From Arabidopsis thaliana (taxonomy: Eukaryota; Streptophyta; Magnoliopsida; Brassicales; Brassicaceae), in contig NC_003076.8 in NCBI RefSeq assembly GCF_000001735.4, positions 25,671,835 to 25,735,834 on the forward strand: 64,000 nt of DNA. Direction: 5' to 3'. The notes below the pieces were generated by a model. That model saw only the letters and a list, made by a program, of their open reading frames with translations. It was not told the origin of the DNA and made no database searches. Positions within the stretch are counted from its first letter, which is position 1. The number at the start of each line of letters is the position of its first letter. The position numbers and the translations under genes are program-made. Shown here piece after piece: positions 35,075-46,624 of this stretch.

Positions 35075-38000
35075 ATGGCGGATCTAGATCCAGAGATCGC
35101 TAAAACTCAGGAGGAAAGACGGAAGATGGAAGCAGACCTTGCTTCTCTCACTTCTCTGACTTTCGATCGCGATCTATACGGAGGTAACGACCGTGCTTCC
35201 TACTCGACTTCTATTGCACCTAACGAGGAGGATGATGCGAATCTGGACACCACTGGTTCTCTTGTGGCTCAGCGCCTCGCGTCTTATACTGCTCCTAGGT
35301 CAATTCTTAACGACGTGGCTCGTCCTCACAACGAAGATGACGATGTGGGATTTAAACCTAGGCAGAGTATTGCCGAACGTGAGGGTGAATATAGGAATAG
35401 GAGACTCAATCGGGTTCTTTCTCCGGATAGAGTTGATGCCTTTGCTATGGGCGACAAAACGCCGGATGCGAGTGTTCGTACTTACACGGACCATATGAGG
35501 GAGACGGCTTTGCAGAGGGAGAAAGAGGAAACTATGAGACTCATTGCCAAGAAGAAGAAAGAGGAAGAAGAAGCTGCTGCGAAGCATCAGAAAGATTCTG
35601 CTCCTCCTCCTCCTGCTTCCTCTTCTTCTTCCTCTTCCAAGAGGAGACACAGGTGGGATCTCCCTGAAGAAGACGGTGCTGCTGCAAAGAAGGCTAAAGC
35701 AGCAAGTTCAGATTGGGATTTACCTGATGCAGCTCCAGGGATTGGACGATGGGATGCTCCTACTCCAGGGAGAGTTTCTGATGCCACACCATCTGCTGGA
35801 CGAAGGAACAGGTGGGACGAAACTCCTACACCTGGTCGTGTGACTGATTCTGATGCAACACCTGGTGGTGGTGTTACTCCCGGTGCTACTCCTTCAGGTG
35901 TTACTTGGGACGGGCTTGCCACGCCTACCCCAAAGCGTCAACGTTCAAGGTGGGACGAAACACCAGCCACTATGGGGAGTGCTACACCTATGGGTGGAGT
36001 CACTCCTGGTGCAGCTTACACTCCTGGTGTTACCCCAATTGGTGGGATTGATATGGCTACTCCGACTCCGGGTCAGCTTATTTTCCGTGGTCCTATGACC
36101 CCCGAGCAGCTCAATATGCAAAGGTGGGAGAAGGATATCGAGGAAAGAAACAGACCATTGAGTGATGAAGAGCTTGATGCCATGTTTCCTAAAGATGGAT
36201 ACAAGGTTTTGGATCCGCCTGCTACGTATGTTCCCATCAGAACCCCTGCGAGGAAACTTCAACAAACCCCGACACCCATGGCAACTCCTGGCTATGTTAT
36301 TCCTGAGGAAAACCGTGGGCAACAGTATGATGTGCCCCCAGAAGTTCCTGGTGGTTTGCCGTTTATGAAACCAGAGGATTATCAGTATTTTGGTTCTCTG
36401 TTAAATGAAGAGAACGAAGAAGAGCTGTCTCCTGAAGAGCAGAAAGAACGCAAGATAATGAAACTGTTGTTAAAGGTTAAAAATGGAACTCCTCCCCAGA
36501 GGAAAACAGCGCTGAGGCAGCTTACTGATAAGGCTCGTGAACTTGGTGCTGGTCCTTTGTTCAATAAAATTTTGCCATTGCTCATGCAACCCACTTTGGA
36601 AGATCAAGAGAGGCATCTTTTGGTCAAAGTGATTGATAGAATTCTGTACAAACTTGATGAGATGGTAAGGCCTTACGTCCACAAAATCCTTGTTGTTATT
36701 GAGCCTTTGCTGATTGATGAAGATTATTATGCTCGTGTAGAAGGGAGAGAGATTATTTCTAACCTTAGCAAAGCAGCTGGTTTGGCCTCTATGATTGCAG
36801 CTATGCGTCCTGATATTGACAACATCGATGAATATGTGAGGAACACAACAGCGAGAGCTTTCAGTGTGGTGGCTTCAGCTCTTGGAATCCCTGCACTCTT
36901 GCCTTTCCTGAAAGCTGTGTGCCAGAGTAAAAGGTCATGGCAGGCACGGCATACTGGAATCAAGATTGTTCAGCAGATTGCGATACTAATTGGTTGTGCT
37001 GTCCTGCCTCACTTAAGGTCTTTGGTAGAGATTATCGAACATGGTCTTAGTGATGAAAACCAGAAGGTTAGGACTATTACCGCATTGTCACTGGCTGCTC
37101 TTGCTGAAGCTGCTGCTCCATATGGTATTGAGAGCTTTGATTCTGTTCTGAAGCCTTTGTGGAAAGGTATTAGGTCGCACCGTGGTAAAGTTTTAGCTGC
37201 TTTCTTGAAGGCGATCGGTTTTATCATTCCCTTGATGGATGCTATATATGCGAGCTACTATACAAAAGAAGTCATGGTTATCTTGATTCGTGAGTTCCAG
37301 TCGCCTGATGAAGAGATGAAGAAGATCGTCCTCAAGGTGGTGAAACAGTGTGTAAGTACAGAGGGTGTTGAACCGGAATACATTCGTAGTGATATTCTGC
37401 CCGAGTTTTTCAGGAATTTCTGGACAAGGAAAATGGCTCTGGAGAGGAGAAACTATAAGCAGCTTGTTGAAACTACTGTGGAGGTTGCGAACAAGGTTGG
37501 TGTTGCAGATATTGTGGGAAGAGTTGTTGAAGATCTCAAGGACGAGAGTGAACAGTATCGACGTATGGTTATGGAAACCATTGATAAGGTTGTCACAAAC
37601 TTAGGAGCATCTGATATTGATGCGAGGTTGGAGGAACTGCTCATAGATGGCATTCTTTATGCTTTTCAAGAACAGACTAGTGACGATGCTAATGTGATGC
37701 TTAATGGATTCGGTGCTGTAGTAAATGCTCTTGGTCAGCGAGTAAAGCCTTATCTTCCCCAGATCTGTGGTACCATCAAGTGGCGATTGAACAACAAGAG
37801 TGCAAAGGTAAGACAGCAAGCTGCTGATCTGATTTCTCGAATTGCAGTTGTTATGAAGCAATGCGGAGAGGAACAGTTGATGGGACATCTAGGTGTTGTT
37901 TTGTATGAATATCTTGGAGAAGAGTACCCAGAAGTCTTGGGATCGATTCTTGGGGCTTTAAAAGCTATAGTCAATGTGATTGGTATGACGAAGATGACTC

Positions 38001-38884
38001 CTCCTATTAAGGATCTTCTACCAAGGCTGACCCCGATTTTGAAGAATAGGCATGAGAAAGTGCAAGAGAATTGTATCGATCTTGTTGGTAGGATTGCTGA
38101 TCGTGGTGCCGAGTTTGTTCCAGCAAGAGAATGGATGAGAATCTGTTTCGAGCTTCTTGAAATGCTTAAAGCTCATAAGAAAGGTATTCGTCGTGCTACT
38201 GTCAACACTTTTGGGTACATTGCCAAAGCCATTGGGCCACAAGACGTTCTAGCCACGTTGCTTAACAATCTCAAAGTCCAAGAACGTCAGAACCGTGTTT
38301 GCACCACAGTTGCAATCGCCATAGTCGCTGAAACATGCTCTCCCTTCACCGTCTTACCTGCTTTGATGAATGAGTACCGTGTTCCAGAGCTAAACGTCCA
38401 AAATGGTGTTCTGAAATCTCTCTCCTTCCTCTTCGAGTACATTGGAGAGATGGGCAAAGATTACATATACGCAGTTACACCGTTGCTTGAAGACGCTCTC
38501 ATGGACAGGGATTTGGTTCATAGACAAACGGCTGCTTCAGCTGTGAAACATATGGCTCTAGGTGTAGCTGGGTTGGGATGCGAAGACGCCTTGGTTCACT
38601 TGCTTAACTTCATTTGGCCCAACATTTTTGAGACATCTCCTCACGTCATTAACGCAGTGATGGAAGCCATTGAAGGAATGCGAGTCGCATTAGGAGCAGC
38701 TGTAATTCTGAACTATTGCTTGCAGGGTTTGTTTCATCCGGCGCGCAAGGTCCGCGAAGTGTACTGGAAGATATACAATTCTTTATACATTGGTGCTCAG
38801 GACACCCTTGTTGCTGCTTACCCGGTTCTTGAAGACGAGCAGAACAATGTGTATAGCCGACCGGAGTTGACGATGTTTGTGTGA
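35075..38884 (+). CDS. SF3B1: SF3B1 (SF3b155), U2 snRNP splicing factor subunit
   Basis: An uninterrupted 3810-nt ORF encodes 1269 aa. The ATG at 35075 (A-D-L-D-P-E-I-A-K) is the first true start; upstream in-frame sequence belongs to the leader. The N-terminal 440 residues are disordered and rich in TP/TPG motifs. They carry several tryptophan motifs of the R-W-D type ([29 protein letters not shown]), which in the family are phosphorylated or bind U2AF-homology motifs. From about residue 470 the chain is a HEAT-repeat superhelix that clamps the branch-site/U2 duplex together with SF3B5 and PHF5A. It is extremely conserved. Mammalian SF3B1 genes are intron-rich, so an intronless coding region is notable. 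Confidence 0.97.
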   Translation: MADLDPEIAKTQEERRKMEADLASLTSLTFDRDLYGGNDRASYSTSIAPNEEDDANLDTTGSLVAQRLASYTAPRSILNDVARPHNEDDDVGFKPRQSIAEREGEYRNRRLNRVLSPDRVDAFAMGDKTPDASVRTYTDHMRETALQREKEETMRLIAKKKKEEEEAAAKHQKDSAPPPPASSSSSSSKRRHRWDLPEEDGAAAKKAKAASSDWDLPDAAPGIGRWDAPTPGRVSDATPSAGRRNRWDETPTPGRVTDSDATPGGGVTPGATPSGVTWDGLATPTPKRQRSRWDETPATMGSATPMGGVTPGAAYTPGVTPIGGIDMATPTPGQLIFRGPMTPEQLNMQRWEKDIEERNRPLSDEELDAMFPKDGYKVLDPPATYVPIRTPARKLQQTPTPMATPGYVIPEENRGQQYDVPPEVPGGLPFMKPEDYQYFGSLLNEENEEELSPEEQKERKIMKLLLKVKNGTPPQRKTALRQLTDKARELGAGPLFNKILPLLMQPTLEDQERHLLVKVIDRILYKLDEMVRPYVHKILVVIEPLLIDEDYYARVEGREIISNLSKAAGLASMIAAMRPDIDNIDEYVRNTTARAFSVVASALGIPALLPFLKAVCQSKRSWQARHTGIKIVQQIAILIGCAVLPHLRSLVEIIEHGLSDENQKVRTITALSLAALAEAAAPYGIESFDSVLKPLWKGIRSHRGKVLAAFLKAIGFIIPLMDAIYASYYTKEVMVILIREFQSPDEEMKKIVLKVVKQCVSTEGVEPEYIRSDILPEFFRNFWTRKMALERRNYKQLVETTVEVANKVGVADIVGRVVEDLKDESEQYRRMVMETIDKVVTNLGASDIDARLEELLIDGILYAFQEQTSDDANVMLNGFGAVVNALGQRVKPYLPQICGTIKWRLNNKSAKVRQQAADLISRIAVVMKQCGEEQLMGHLGVVLYEYLGEEYPEVLGSILGALKAIVNVIGMTKMTPPIKDLLPRLTPILKNRHEKVQENCIDLVGRIADRGAEFVPAREWMRICFELLEMLKAHKKGIRRATVNTFGYIAKAIGPQDVLATLLNNLKVQERQNRVCTTVAIAIVAETCSPFTVLPALMNEYRVPELNVQNGVLKSLSFLFEYIGEMGKDYIYAVTPLLEDALMDRDLVHRQTAASAVKHMALGVAGLGCEDALVHLLNFIWPNIFETSPHVINAVMEAIEGMRVALGAAVILNYCLQGLFHPARKVREVYWKIYNSLYIGAQDTLVAAYPVLEDEQNNVYSRPELTMFV

Positions 38885-39495
38885 AAGAAAGATTCTGGAT
38901 TCGATGTGATTCTATTACTCTCTAGTCACCTGTAGTTGTTGGTATTTTGGCTTTATTGCAAAGGTTTGCTTTGTATAAAACACAGAAACGTTTCTTTTCT
39001 TTTTCTGATAACTAGAAAACCTATGTTCACTTTTGGTTATTTCTTATTGACTTAAGTTTCATGTTATTTGTATGCATTACAGTTGCAGGTTCATGAAATA
39101 ACGTAGAAATCTGTCAAGACTCCAAATAAGCAGAGCTGTTTAGATCTTTCATATTGCGAGACTGAGTGAACATATATTACTGTGGAAATTGGTTGTGTCA
39201 GTTTGTTCATAAATTTGGTTTACTCGTTGAAATCTTACTGAATTTGGACCGAATTTATGGTGGTTGATTTTGGTTCAGGTTTAACTGAGAATTCGCTGCC
39301 GAAGGAAAACAGGATACATACATACAATGTTCTAACTTCTACGGTTTACATCTTTAATATACGAACACAAGAAAACCAATTGGTATTTGGCTGTGTGAAC
39401 CTGAATCAGATACCCTCAAAACCGAAATTATGGTTGTGTTTGGACTGGTTTGGGTTCCGGTCAAACGCTCAGGGAATGGTTTCGGTTCTATATGT
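38885..39495. other. Convergent 3' ends of SF3B1 and DiT2.2
   Basis: 3' UTRs on both strands. An 81-codon plus-strand ORF (39257-39502) overlaps the end of DiT2.2 and looks like chance. Confidence 0.55.
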
Positions 39496-41577
39496 TCAGT
39501 AGAGACCCAAAAATTTCCACCAGAAAGATCCAACACCTCCCCAGATGATCGCTTGTACAAGAGCCATCACGAACCCGACTCTAAACATATCTCTCAGATC
39601 TACATACCCAGCTGCAGATCCAGACCAATATTTTTTTTTGTAAGAAAGTGTTGAATGGTCGATTAATTCGATAACTAAGGATATGAGAAATATGATAAAA
39701 ACTTCGAAAGAGAAGAAACCGGACCTCCGTAATATAAAGCAGCCGGTCCACCACTATAATGTGCCAAAGCACCAGAGAGATTGTTGTTGAAAGCCAAGCA
39801 AAGCGCTGCTAGAACCCCAGGCACGCCAGCAGCGATTTGCATCGCCAAGAAAGGCGGATAGAGAGCTCCCGCGTGACCGGTTTGGCTTGCAAATAGATAA
39901 TGTATCAAGAGATAACAAGCCTGGAGAATAATGAATGACGCGGGCCAAGTCAGGGAGAGAGATTGTAGCAGTTTGGCCACACAATCCGACATCCAAGCAA
40001 CGACACCGAGGTTTGTTAGCTGTCCAGCCATACCAATCAAAACCGCAAACCAAGTGAGAGAGTCCCAAGCTGATTTGTCACTGAGACAATCGTCCCAGTT
40101 TATGACTCCCAACAGCAGAAGTGTTGATAGACCTATCATCGCGGACACAACACTTGCTATTCCTATTGCCTCTCTGCAAGGAGATACGAAAAATAAAGTT
40201 CATAATATGGTTAACGTTGATTTTGAAAACTTTTTTAGTGAGTTTTATGTAGTTATAGACTTATGTATCAATACGTCTAGTTTTAGACACTAAATAGTTT
40301 TATGCGATTTCTCTTGTATGATACTAATGATGCTTTGTTCAAATTCTGCAAGAAACCGTACCCGAAAACCCAAAGAGAGACGGTGAAAGCCATAGCGCCG
40401 AGCATGATCCATTCGTTTTTCGTGATGGGACCTAATCGTTCGAGCTTCTTAGCAGCTGCAGCCGGAGCTTCTGGTGTGTGTTTCAACTCAGGAGGGTAAA
40501 GCTTGTAGATAATGAGAGGAGTACAAAGAAGAGACACAAACGCAGGAACACTAGCGACTTTAAACCAAGTGATCCATGGATTCGAGATTACAACACCAAC
40601 TTCTCTTGCTAGTTTGAGACATAGCAAGTTTTGTGCAGCTGATGTGAGTAGAATCGCACCAGAAGCTCCTGAACACTGTCACAGACAAAACATAAACCCT
40701 TCAAGATACAATTTCTCATTCCAAACATTTAATGCTTAATGAACATAGTTGATGTTATTTCCAAAGACCAAGCTATAGTTACTGATTAGAGTCTTTGAGT
40801 TATTACCTGCAATTGAGTTTGAATGAGAAAAGAACCCAATTTTCTGGAAGATGGGTCTCCGGGATAACTTCCGGCGGAGATCGCCAAAGATTTAATCACC
40901 GGCAAGAAAACGCCACCGGCTCTAGCCATGGTAGACGGCATAATCAAACCCATAAGCGTTTCACAGAACGCAAGACCATAAGAGAGACCAAGAGTGCTTT
41001 TCCCCAGCCACTTGACGAAATAAGTAGCGATTCTGTCGCCAAGACCAGTTTTGATGAATCCACGAGCGAAGAAGAAAGAAATAGCGATTAACCAAATGAG
41101 CTCATTGGTAAAAGCGGCGAAAGCGGTTGAGAAAGGAAGCGTTTTGGTGACGATTGAAGCGGTTAAGCCAATGAAAGCCCAAGCGCCTACAGGGAGAGGA
41201 CCAAGGACGAGACCTGAGATGGTGAAGAGGAAGATTGAGAGTAATTGCCATCCTTGTGAGGTTACTTGTTCTGGTCTTGGGATTAAGAATCTGACTATGA
41301 GGCCGATTGAGACGGAGATCGCGAGAGGAATTAGCTTCGCTCCTTGCGGCTGCGGCGGAGAAGGAGGGGGAGGTTGAGGTTTGTTTTGTTCCTCCGGCAA
41401 GGAAGAGGCGGTGGCGCGTAGAGTGAATCGAGGGGAAGAGATGGAGAGTGATCGGAGTGTTGGGGATGTGTGTACGGAAATCGACGGTGGAAGTAACGCA
41501 AATGATTTGGAGGAAGATCGATGGAGAGATAGATAGGAGGCTGAGAGTGAGATTGAACGGAGAGCCAAACTCTCCAT
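39496..41577 (-). CDS. DIT2-2: Plastid glutamate/malate translocator DiT2.2
   Basis: Four exons (40807-41577, 40362-40675, 39725-40173, 39496-39611) encode 549 aa. A Ser-rich chloroplast transit peptide spans about residues 1-60. A Pro-rich linker (P-P-P-P-S-P-P) follows, then some 12 hydrophobic helices of the DASS (divalent anion:Na symporter) family, with conserved blocks G-A-W-A-F-I-G-L-T-A-S-I-V-T-K-T, A-R-G-F-I-K-T-G-L-G-D-R and a W-W-K-F-L-G-L-Y end. DiT2 proteins exchange glutamate for malate across the inner envelope, in photorespiratory nitrogen recycling. It is a tandem copy of DiT2.1. Exons 2, 3 and 4 of the two genes have exactly equal lengths (314, 449, 116 nt). By family knowledge this copy is the minor one. 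Confidence 0.96.
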
Positions 41578-42660
41578 CCCGGGAGAGAGAGTGTGTGTTC
41601 TCCGATATCAAAGTGTTACTTTCTCACCGGAGGAGCGAAACTCTCTGTTTGTTGTCTTTATAAAAAAAAGTTAAATAAAAACGTTATTCTTATTTTCCCC
41701 ATTATTCATATTTTACTAATTAAAAGATAATTTAGCTAAAACTTTAAAATTAAGAAGTATTCAAAATTTTCACATTTGGATTAACTTGTTTGTATTTTGT
41801 ATGACCATAAAACGAAATTACCAAATTACAGTATGTGTTATCTTTTCGAAAATTCAGAATTATTTACTGAATCAAGTAAAAACTCATGATCGTTTGTTTA
41901 CTATAAATACTCTCTCTTGATTTTCATGATTGTTTGAAGACTTGTTTAGTTTCTGAGATCATAAATGTTGATAATGATCATAATCAAGATAATGATGGTG
42001 AACATGAAATACCATATATCAAAATATATATCTTAAGAAAAAGTGACAAGAATCCTAGTCGTTAATCCGATATTTATCCTTAAGTTTATTTCAAATTTGT
42101 CAAATAAGCTGATTTATTTTATAATTTTTTTGTAGGATTTCCCTTGTGAAGTTATTTTTCAAGTTTTTATAACATATTCTATAGACATTGTTGAATAACA
42201 AAACAACAAAACGGTGGGGATTGTACCATAAAAACATCATATCATCAAAGCACAATTAATGAGAGTGATGCTTGTGGCGCTAACTTATTTTGCGTTTAGC
42301 TTCATGTTCGTTGCTCTCGAAATTTGAAAATCAGTCCTTCTGTAATAGGTAATTTGAAGATTCACTCCTTTTTTATGACTATTTTCTCTGTTTTTTATTA
42401 CCCAGACATTTTCGTTTTAACAAAAACGCCCCCAAAACAGATTTTCATCATGTATCTTACTCTTTCTCCGAAAAAGAAACACGATATTTCATAAAGAGAA
42501 CAAATCGAGATAGATCTTCTGTATATCTATTTGACAAAGAATTGTCTGATTCTCTAATTGCAAGTAGAAAAAAATGAAGCCTCAAAACCGAATGATCAAC
42601 AAAAGAATTGTACCGGACTTTGCAAAGCTTCTTCAAGAACAACTTTCTTCTGAGGAGCTC
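41578..42660. other. DiT2.2 promoter and DiT2.1 3' region
   Basis: About 1.1 kb of AT-rich DNA between the tandem copies. ORFs at 42457-42642 and 42574-42939 overlap the DiT2.1 last exon or its 3' UTR and are not gene-like. No TATA box is clearly placed. Confidence 0.45.
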
Positions 42661-44808
42661 TTAGTAGAGACCCAAAAATTTCCACCAGAAAGTCCCAACT
42701 ACTCCCCAGATTATCGCATTAATCGTCGCCATCACGAATCCAATCTTGAATACATCAGGCAGATCAACATAACCCGCTGCAAAAAGAAACACAAGCAAAC
42801 GCAAAAGTTAAAGAGACTTAGCTATAAAGAGAGAGCTCTATCATGTTCATCAATCAATGGGAATACCTCCATAGTAGACAGCGGCTTGACCGCTACTGTA
42901 ATGAGTCAAAGCACCAAAAAGATTGGTGTTGTATGCTAAAGCAAGTGCAGCTAGAATTCCTGGAACACCTGCTGCTATATGCATAGCAAGGAAAGCTGAG
43001 AAGAGAGCTCCAACATGACCGGTTTGGCTTGCGAAAAGGTAGTGAATGAAGAAGTAGGCTGCTTGAAGAAGTCCAAACGCAGCAGGCCAACTCAAGGAGA
43101 GAGATTGTAGAACTTTAGCTACACAATCAGACATCCACGTTACAACACCGAGGTTTGTAAGCTGTCCTGCCATTCCCACCAAGACAGCAAACCAAGCTAA
43201 TGTGTCCCATGCCGATTTTTCGCTTAGGCAATCGTCCCAATTAAGGACACCTAGCACAAGAAGTATGGAGAGACCGATCATGGCAGCTACAACACTTGGT
43301 ATTCCCAGAGTCTCTCTGCATATAATATTAAACCCATGGAATACTCAGATTTTTTTAATCAACGGTATGATACAAAACATGAAAGTGATCTAAGACTTAC
43401 CCGCAGATCCAAAGAGTGACAGCAAGAAGCATTGTACCGACCATGATCCATTCGTTTTTAGTGACAGGGCCCATTTGCTTGAGTTTCGTTGCAGCAATAC
43501 CTGGAGCCTCAGGTGTGTCCTTTGTTTCTGGAGGATAAAGCTTATAGAGGATAAGTGGAGTACAAAGAAGTGATATGATTGCAGGTAGACTAGCAGCCTT
43601 AAACCAAGAAACCCACGGGTTTGAGATCACTACTCCAAGCTCCTCTGCTAACTTGAGACACAGCAAATTTTGAGCTGCAGCAGTCAAGAAAAGCGCACTA
43701 GAGTTTCCGGCGCACTGTCAAAGATCAGAACAAAATTAGAGAAGCAGAACAAAATTCGAAAACTTCAAAAGTCTCTCAAGTCAAATACAAACAACAAGAA
43801 AGAATCTTTCATCTAAACTAGAAAGCAACCTATAAGAAAAATGAAAGATTCTGCATTTGAGGTAGAAACATCAAAGCAGCCCTCAGATTAAGACACAAAT
43901 TGATGCAAAGTTCAAACTTTGTTTCTCAGGATCACACTACTAACTAATAATTGGAGCCAAATCATGAATCAAAGGACATAAAACAAAGAAGTAACCTGGA
44001 ATTGAGATTGAATCAAGTAAGAGCCTAGTTTCCTCGAAGAAGAATCATTCGGTTTACTTCCAGCCGAGAGCGATAGAGACTTGATGATGGGCAAGAAAAT
44101 GCCACCAGCTCTAGCAGTAGTACTAGGCATCGCAGGAGCAATTAAAGCCTCACTAAGCGTGAGACCATAAGATAGACCTAAAGTACTCTTCCCAAGCCAT
44201 TTGACAAAGTAAGTAGCGATTCTATCACCAAGACCTGTTTTGACGAATCCACGAGCGAAGAAGAAAGAGATAACGATCAACCAGATAACCTCGCTTGTGA
44301 AAGCTGAGAAAGCGGCGGAGAAAGAAAGCGTTTTGGTGACGATTGAAGCGGTGAGACCAATGAAAGCCCAAGCTCCGACTGGGAGAGGACTAAGGACGAG
44401 ACCAGCGATTGTTGAGAGGAAGATTGAGAGTAATTGCCAGCCTTGTGGTGTGACTCCTTCTGGTACAGGAACAGCGAATCGGAGGATTAGGCCGACGGAG
44501 ATTGAGAGAATCAGAGGGATGAGTTTCGCTCCTTGAGGAGACGGAGACGGAGACGGAGATGGGGGAGGAGGAGGAGGAGCGTTGTCTTGCGGTGCGGCGG
44601 CGATTCGTGTGGAGAATCGAGGAATTGGTTTGAGAAGAGGGAAGGAGAGAGGTTGAACGGAGAGAGATCGGAGGGAGATTGTTGAAGGCGGAGATCTCGA
44701 AGAGGTACGACGGAGAAGAGAGAGACGTGAGGGATGGTGATGATGATGATGGGAGAGTAAGGTGGAAGTGGCGGTGGTGGAGAGAGAGTGAAGAGCGAAA
44801 CTCTCCAT
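42661..44808 (-). CDS. DIT2-1: Plastid glutamate/malate translocator DiT2.1 (DCT)
   Basis: Four exons (43996-44808, 43401-43714, 42867-43315, 42661-42776) encode 563 aa. The transit peptide is long and His/Ser/Arg-rich (a run of six His near residue 20), followed by a P-P-P-P-P-S-P-S-P linker and the same DASS-family membrane domain as DiT2.2. From family knowledge this is the main photorespiratory glutamate/malate exchanger of leaf chloroplasts, and its loss is lethal in air but rescued by high CO2. Length differences between the two copies are confined to exon 1, i.e. the transit peptide and linker. The introns differ in sequence and length. Confidence 0.97.
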
Positions 44809-46624
44809 CGCCGGAGATTATATATATAGAGAGAGTGTCTGTGACGGCGAAGTGTTTAATTTTCGTCAGTCGCTCGCTGTGTTTTTGTCGCCGGAGAGAT
44901 CTCGATCAATGATGATGAGTGGATGTGTGAAGCTGAAAGTGAAATTACACTGAGAATCTAAAAAGTCTTCGGTTCTAACCAAACAAACCGAAACCATGGT
45001 AAACTTGAACCGAACCACTTTTTCTAATTTGGTTCATTTTTCTAGCCCTGGTTTACCAAAATCCGAATTCTTTTGGAGGCAATCAAAACTCAAAAGTCAA
45101 AAACACTATCATCATAAATTCAAAATCATCGGGTGGGTATTATTTTTTAAATCATCGGTTTATCTTAAATTTTTGAAATGATATGTTTTTTTTTTTTTTT
45201 TTTGGAAACTTGAGAACATCTCATTACTAAAGTGTGAAGCTTTGTCTGATGTAAAACCAAATGAGAGATTCATGTCATGAAAATTGAAGAGTAGAACAAT
45301 GCTCCGAGTCAAGAATGTAGTGTCAATTCGACGGATCATGGAAGTACTGATCTTCTTTGTCTTAAACACTATATGAATCTACCCTTAAACTAAAATAAAA
45401 AATACACATCCTATTCGTACGTCCCATTGTTAGATGTCACCACCAATTTTCGTGTTAAGAATACCAACGACGCATATATAAACTATTACATCATCTAACA
45501 AAACTTATAGTATAAAACCAACAAAAATGAAAAAATAAACTTAAAGTATGTTGTATATGTAAATTACAATATATTATCTTGAACGACGAATACATAATGT
45601 TGCATGGGTCATCCGACCAAAGAAGCGAGGATGGAAAAACATAAAAATGTGCGGTTGGTATGTCACGGGAATGGGCTGCCACTCAAATAGTTTCCTATAT
45701 CACAATTATCACTTATGATCCCAAGGATTGTTATTTGGAATCTCGGATGGTCATTTTTTTTTTGACATTTTCTTCATACCATACTTAGCATATTAGAGGA
45801 TACGATGGGATCCGATTCCGATTTGTAAAGTGGACCATATTTGTTTATCGAGTTATTAGCATAGTCATGAGATCACACATCAATGTAAAAACAATAAAGA
45901 ATGTTAAATATGTCGTATGTGATTGAAGTTGTACTATTGACTTAGATCTGTTTACCTGAATTTATAGTCTAAATAGTTTTGCAGTATTTTCAATCTTTTG
46001 ATAAAAAACAAAAATCAATTGAAACTATTTTTTTCATACAAACTATATAGTTGAGCAACTTTGTTACGTCAAGGCAGAGACACATCTTATTATCAGTTTT
46101 TTTCAACATCTGAAAATTTACCACTAAACTTCAATCTCTATACTAGTAGTTTCTGTACTAATGACAAAGATTTAAACGACGATTATTTTGACCAGTGTTT
46201 GAAGCATATGATTATTATTCTCTTTTGTCTCCAAAAACATAATTAGAGAAGGAGACTTTTCTTTGGTGTAAGTGTAACTAAAAAGAAGATGAAAATGAAT
46301 TGAAAGTCTATAAAAGTTGGCTTTGAAGAGAAGAGAGCCAAGCAAGTGTCTTATCTCCTCCACACCGAATCACAGAGATCCTTAAATTCTTCATTTTTCC
46401 CAATTTGCGCCGCCATTAAAAAAGCTTAGCTAATCGCTATCGTCATCCGCAACTAACAAGACCCATCCTCTCTCTTCGCTACACTTTTCCCCGCATCTTC
46501 TTCTTCCAATCTCTCCTATTAATCGGTACTGTGTTTTCTTCTGTGATCGTGAGATTAGAAAATCTACCCAAATTTTTGATTTTGCGATAAGGGTTTTTCT
46601 TAATTTCGTCTACGGATATAGAAA
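44809..46624. other. DiT2.1-RIBA1 divergent intergenic region
   Basis: The left 150 bp is the DiT2.1 leader. At 45186-45203 there is a run of 18 T followed by a GC-richer segment to about 45370, which may be an inserted retroposed copy on the minus strand. The right part is the RIBA1 promoter and leader, with TATAAAA at 46309-46315. Confidence 0.5.
46309..46315 (+). promoter_or_regulatory. TATA box of RIBA1
   Basis: TATAAAA in the context AAAGTCTATAAAAGTT, about 310 bp before the RIBA1 ATG. The long leader may contain an unplaced intron. Confidence 0.5.

Noticed and set aside
35193..38242. Many antisense and alternate-frame ORFs of 60-125 codons
   Set aside because: They are shadows of the 1269-codon SF3B1 ORF.
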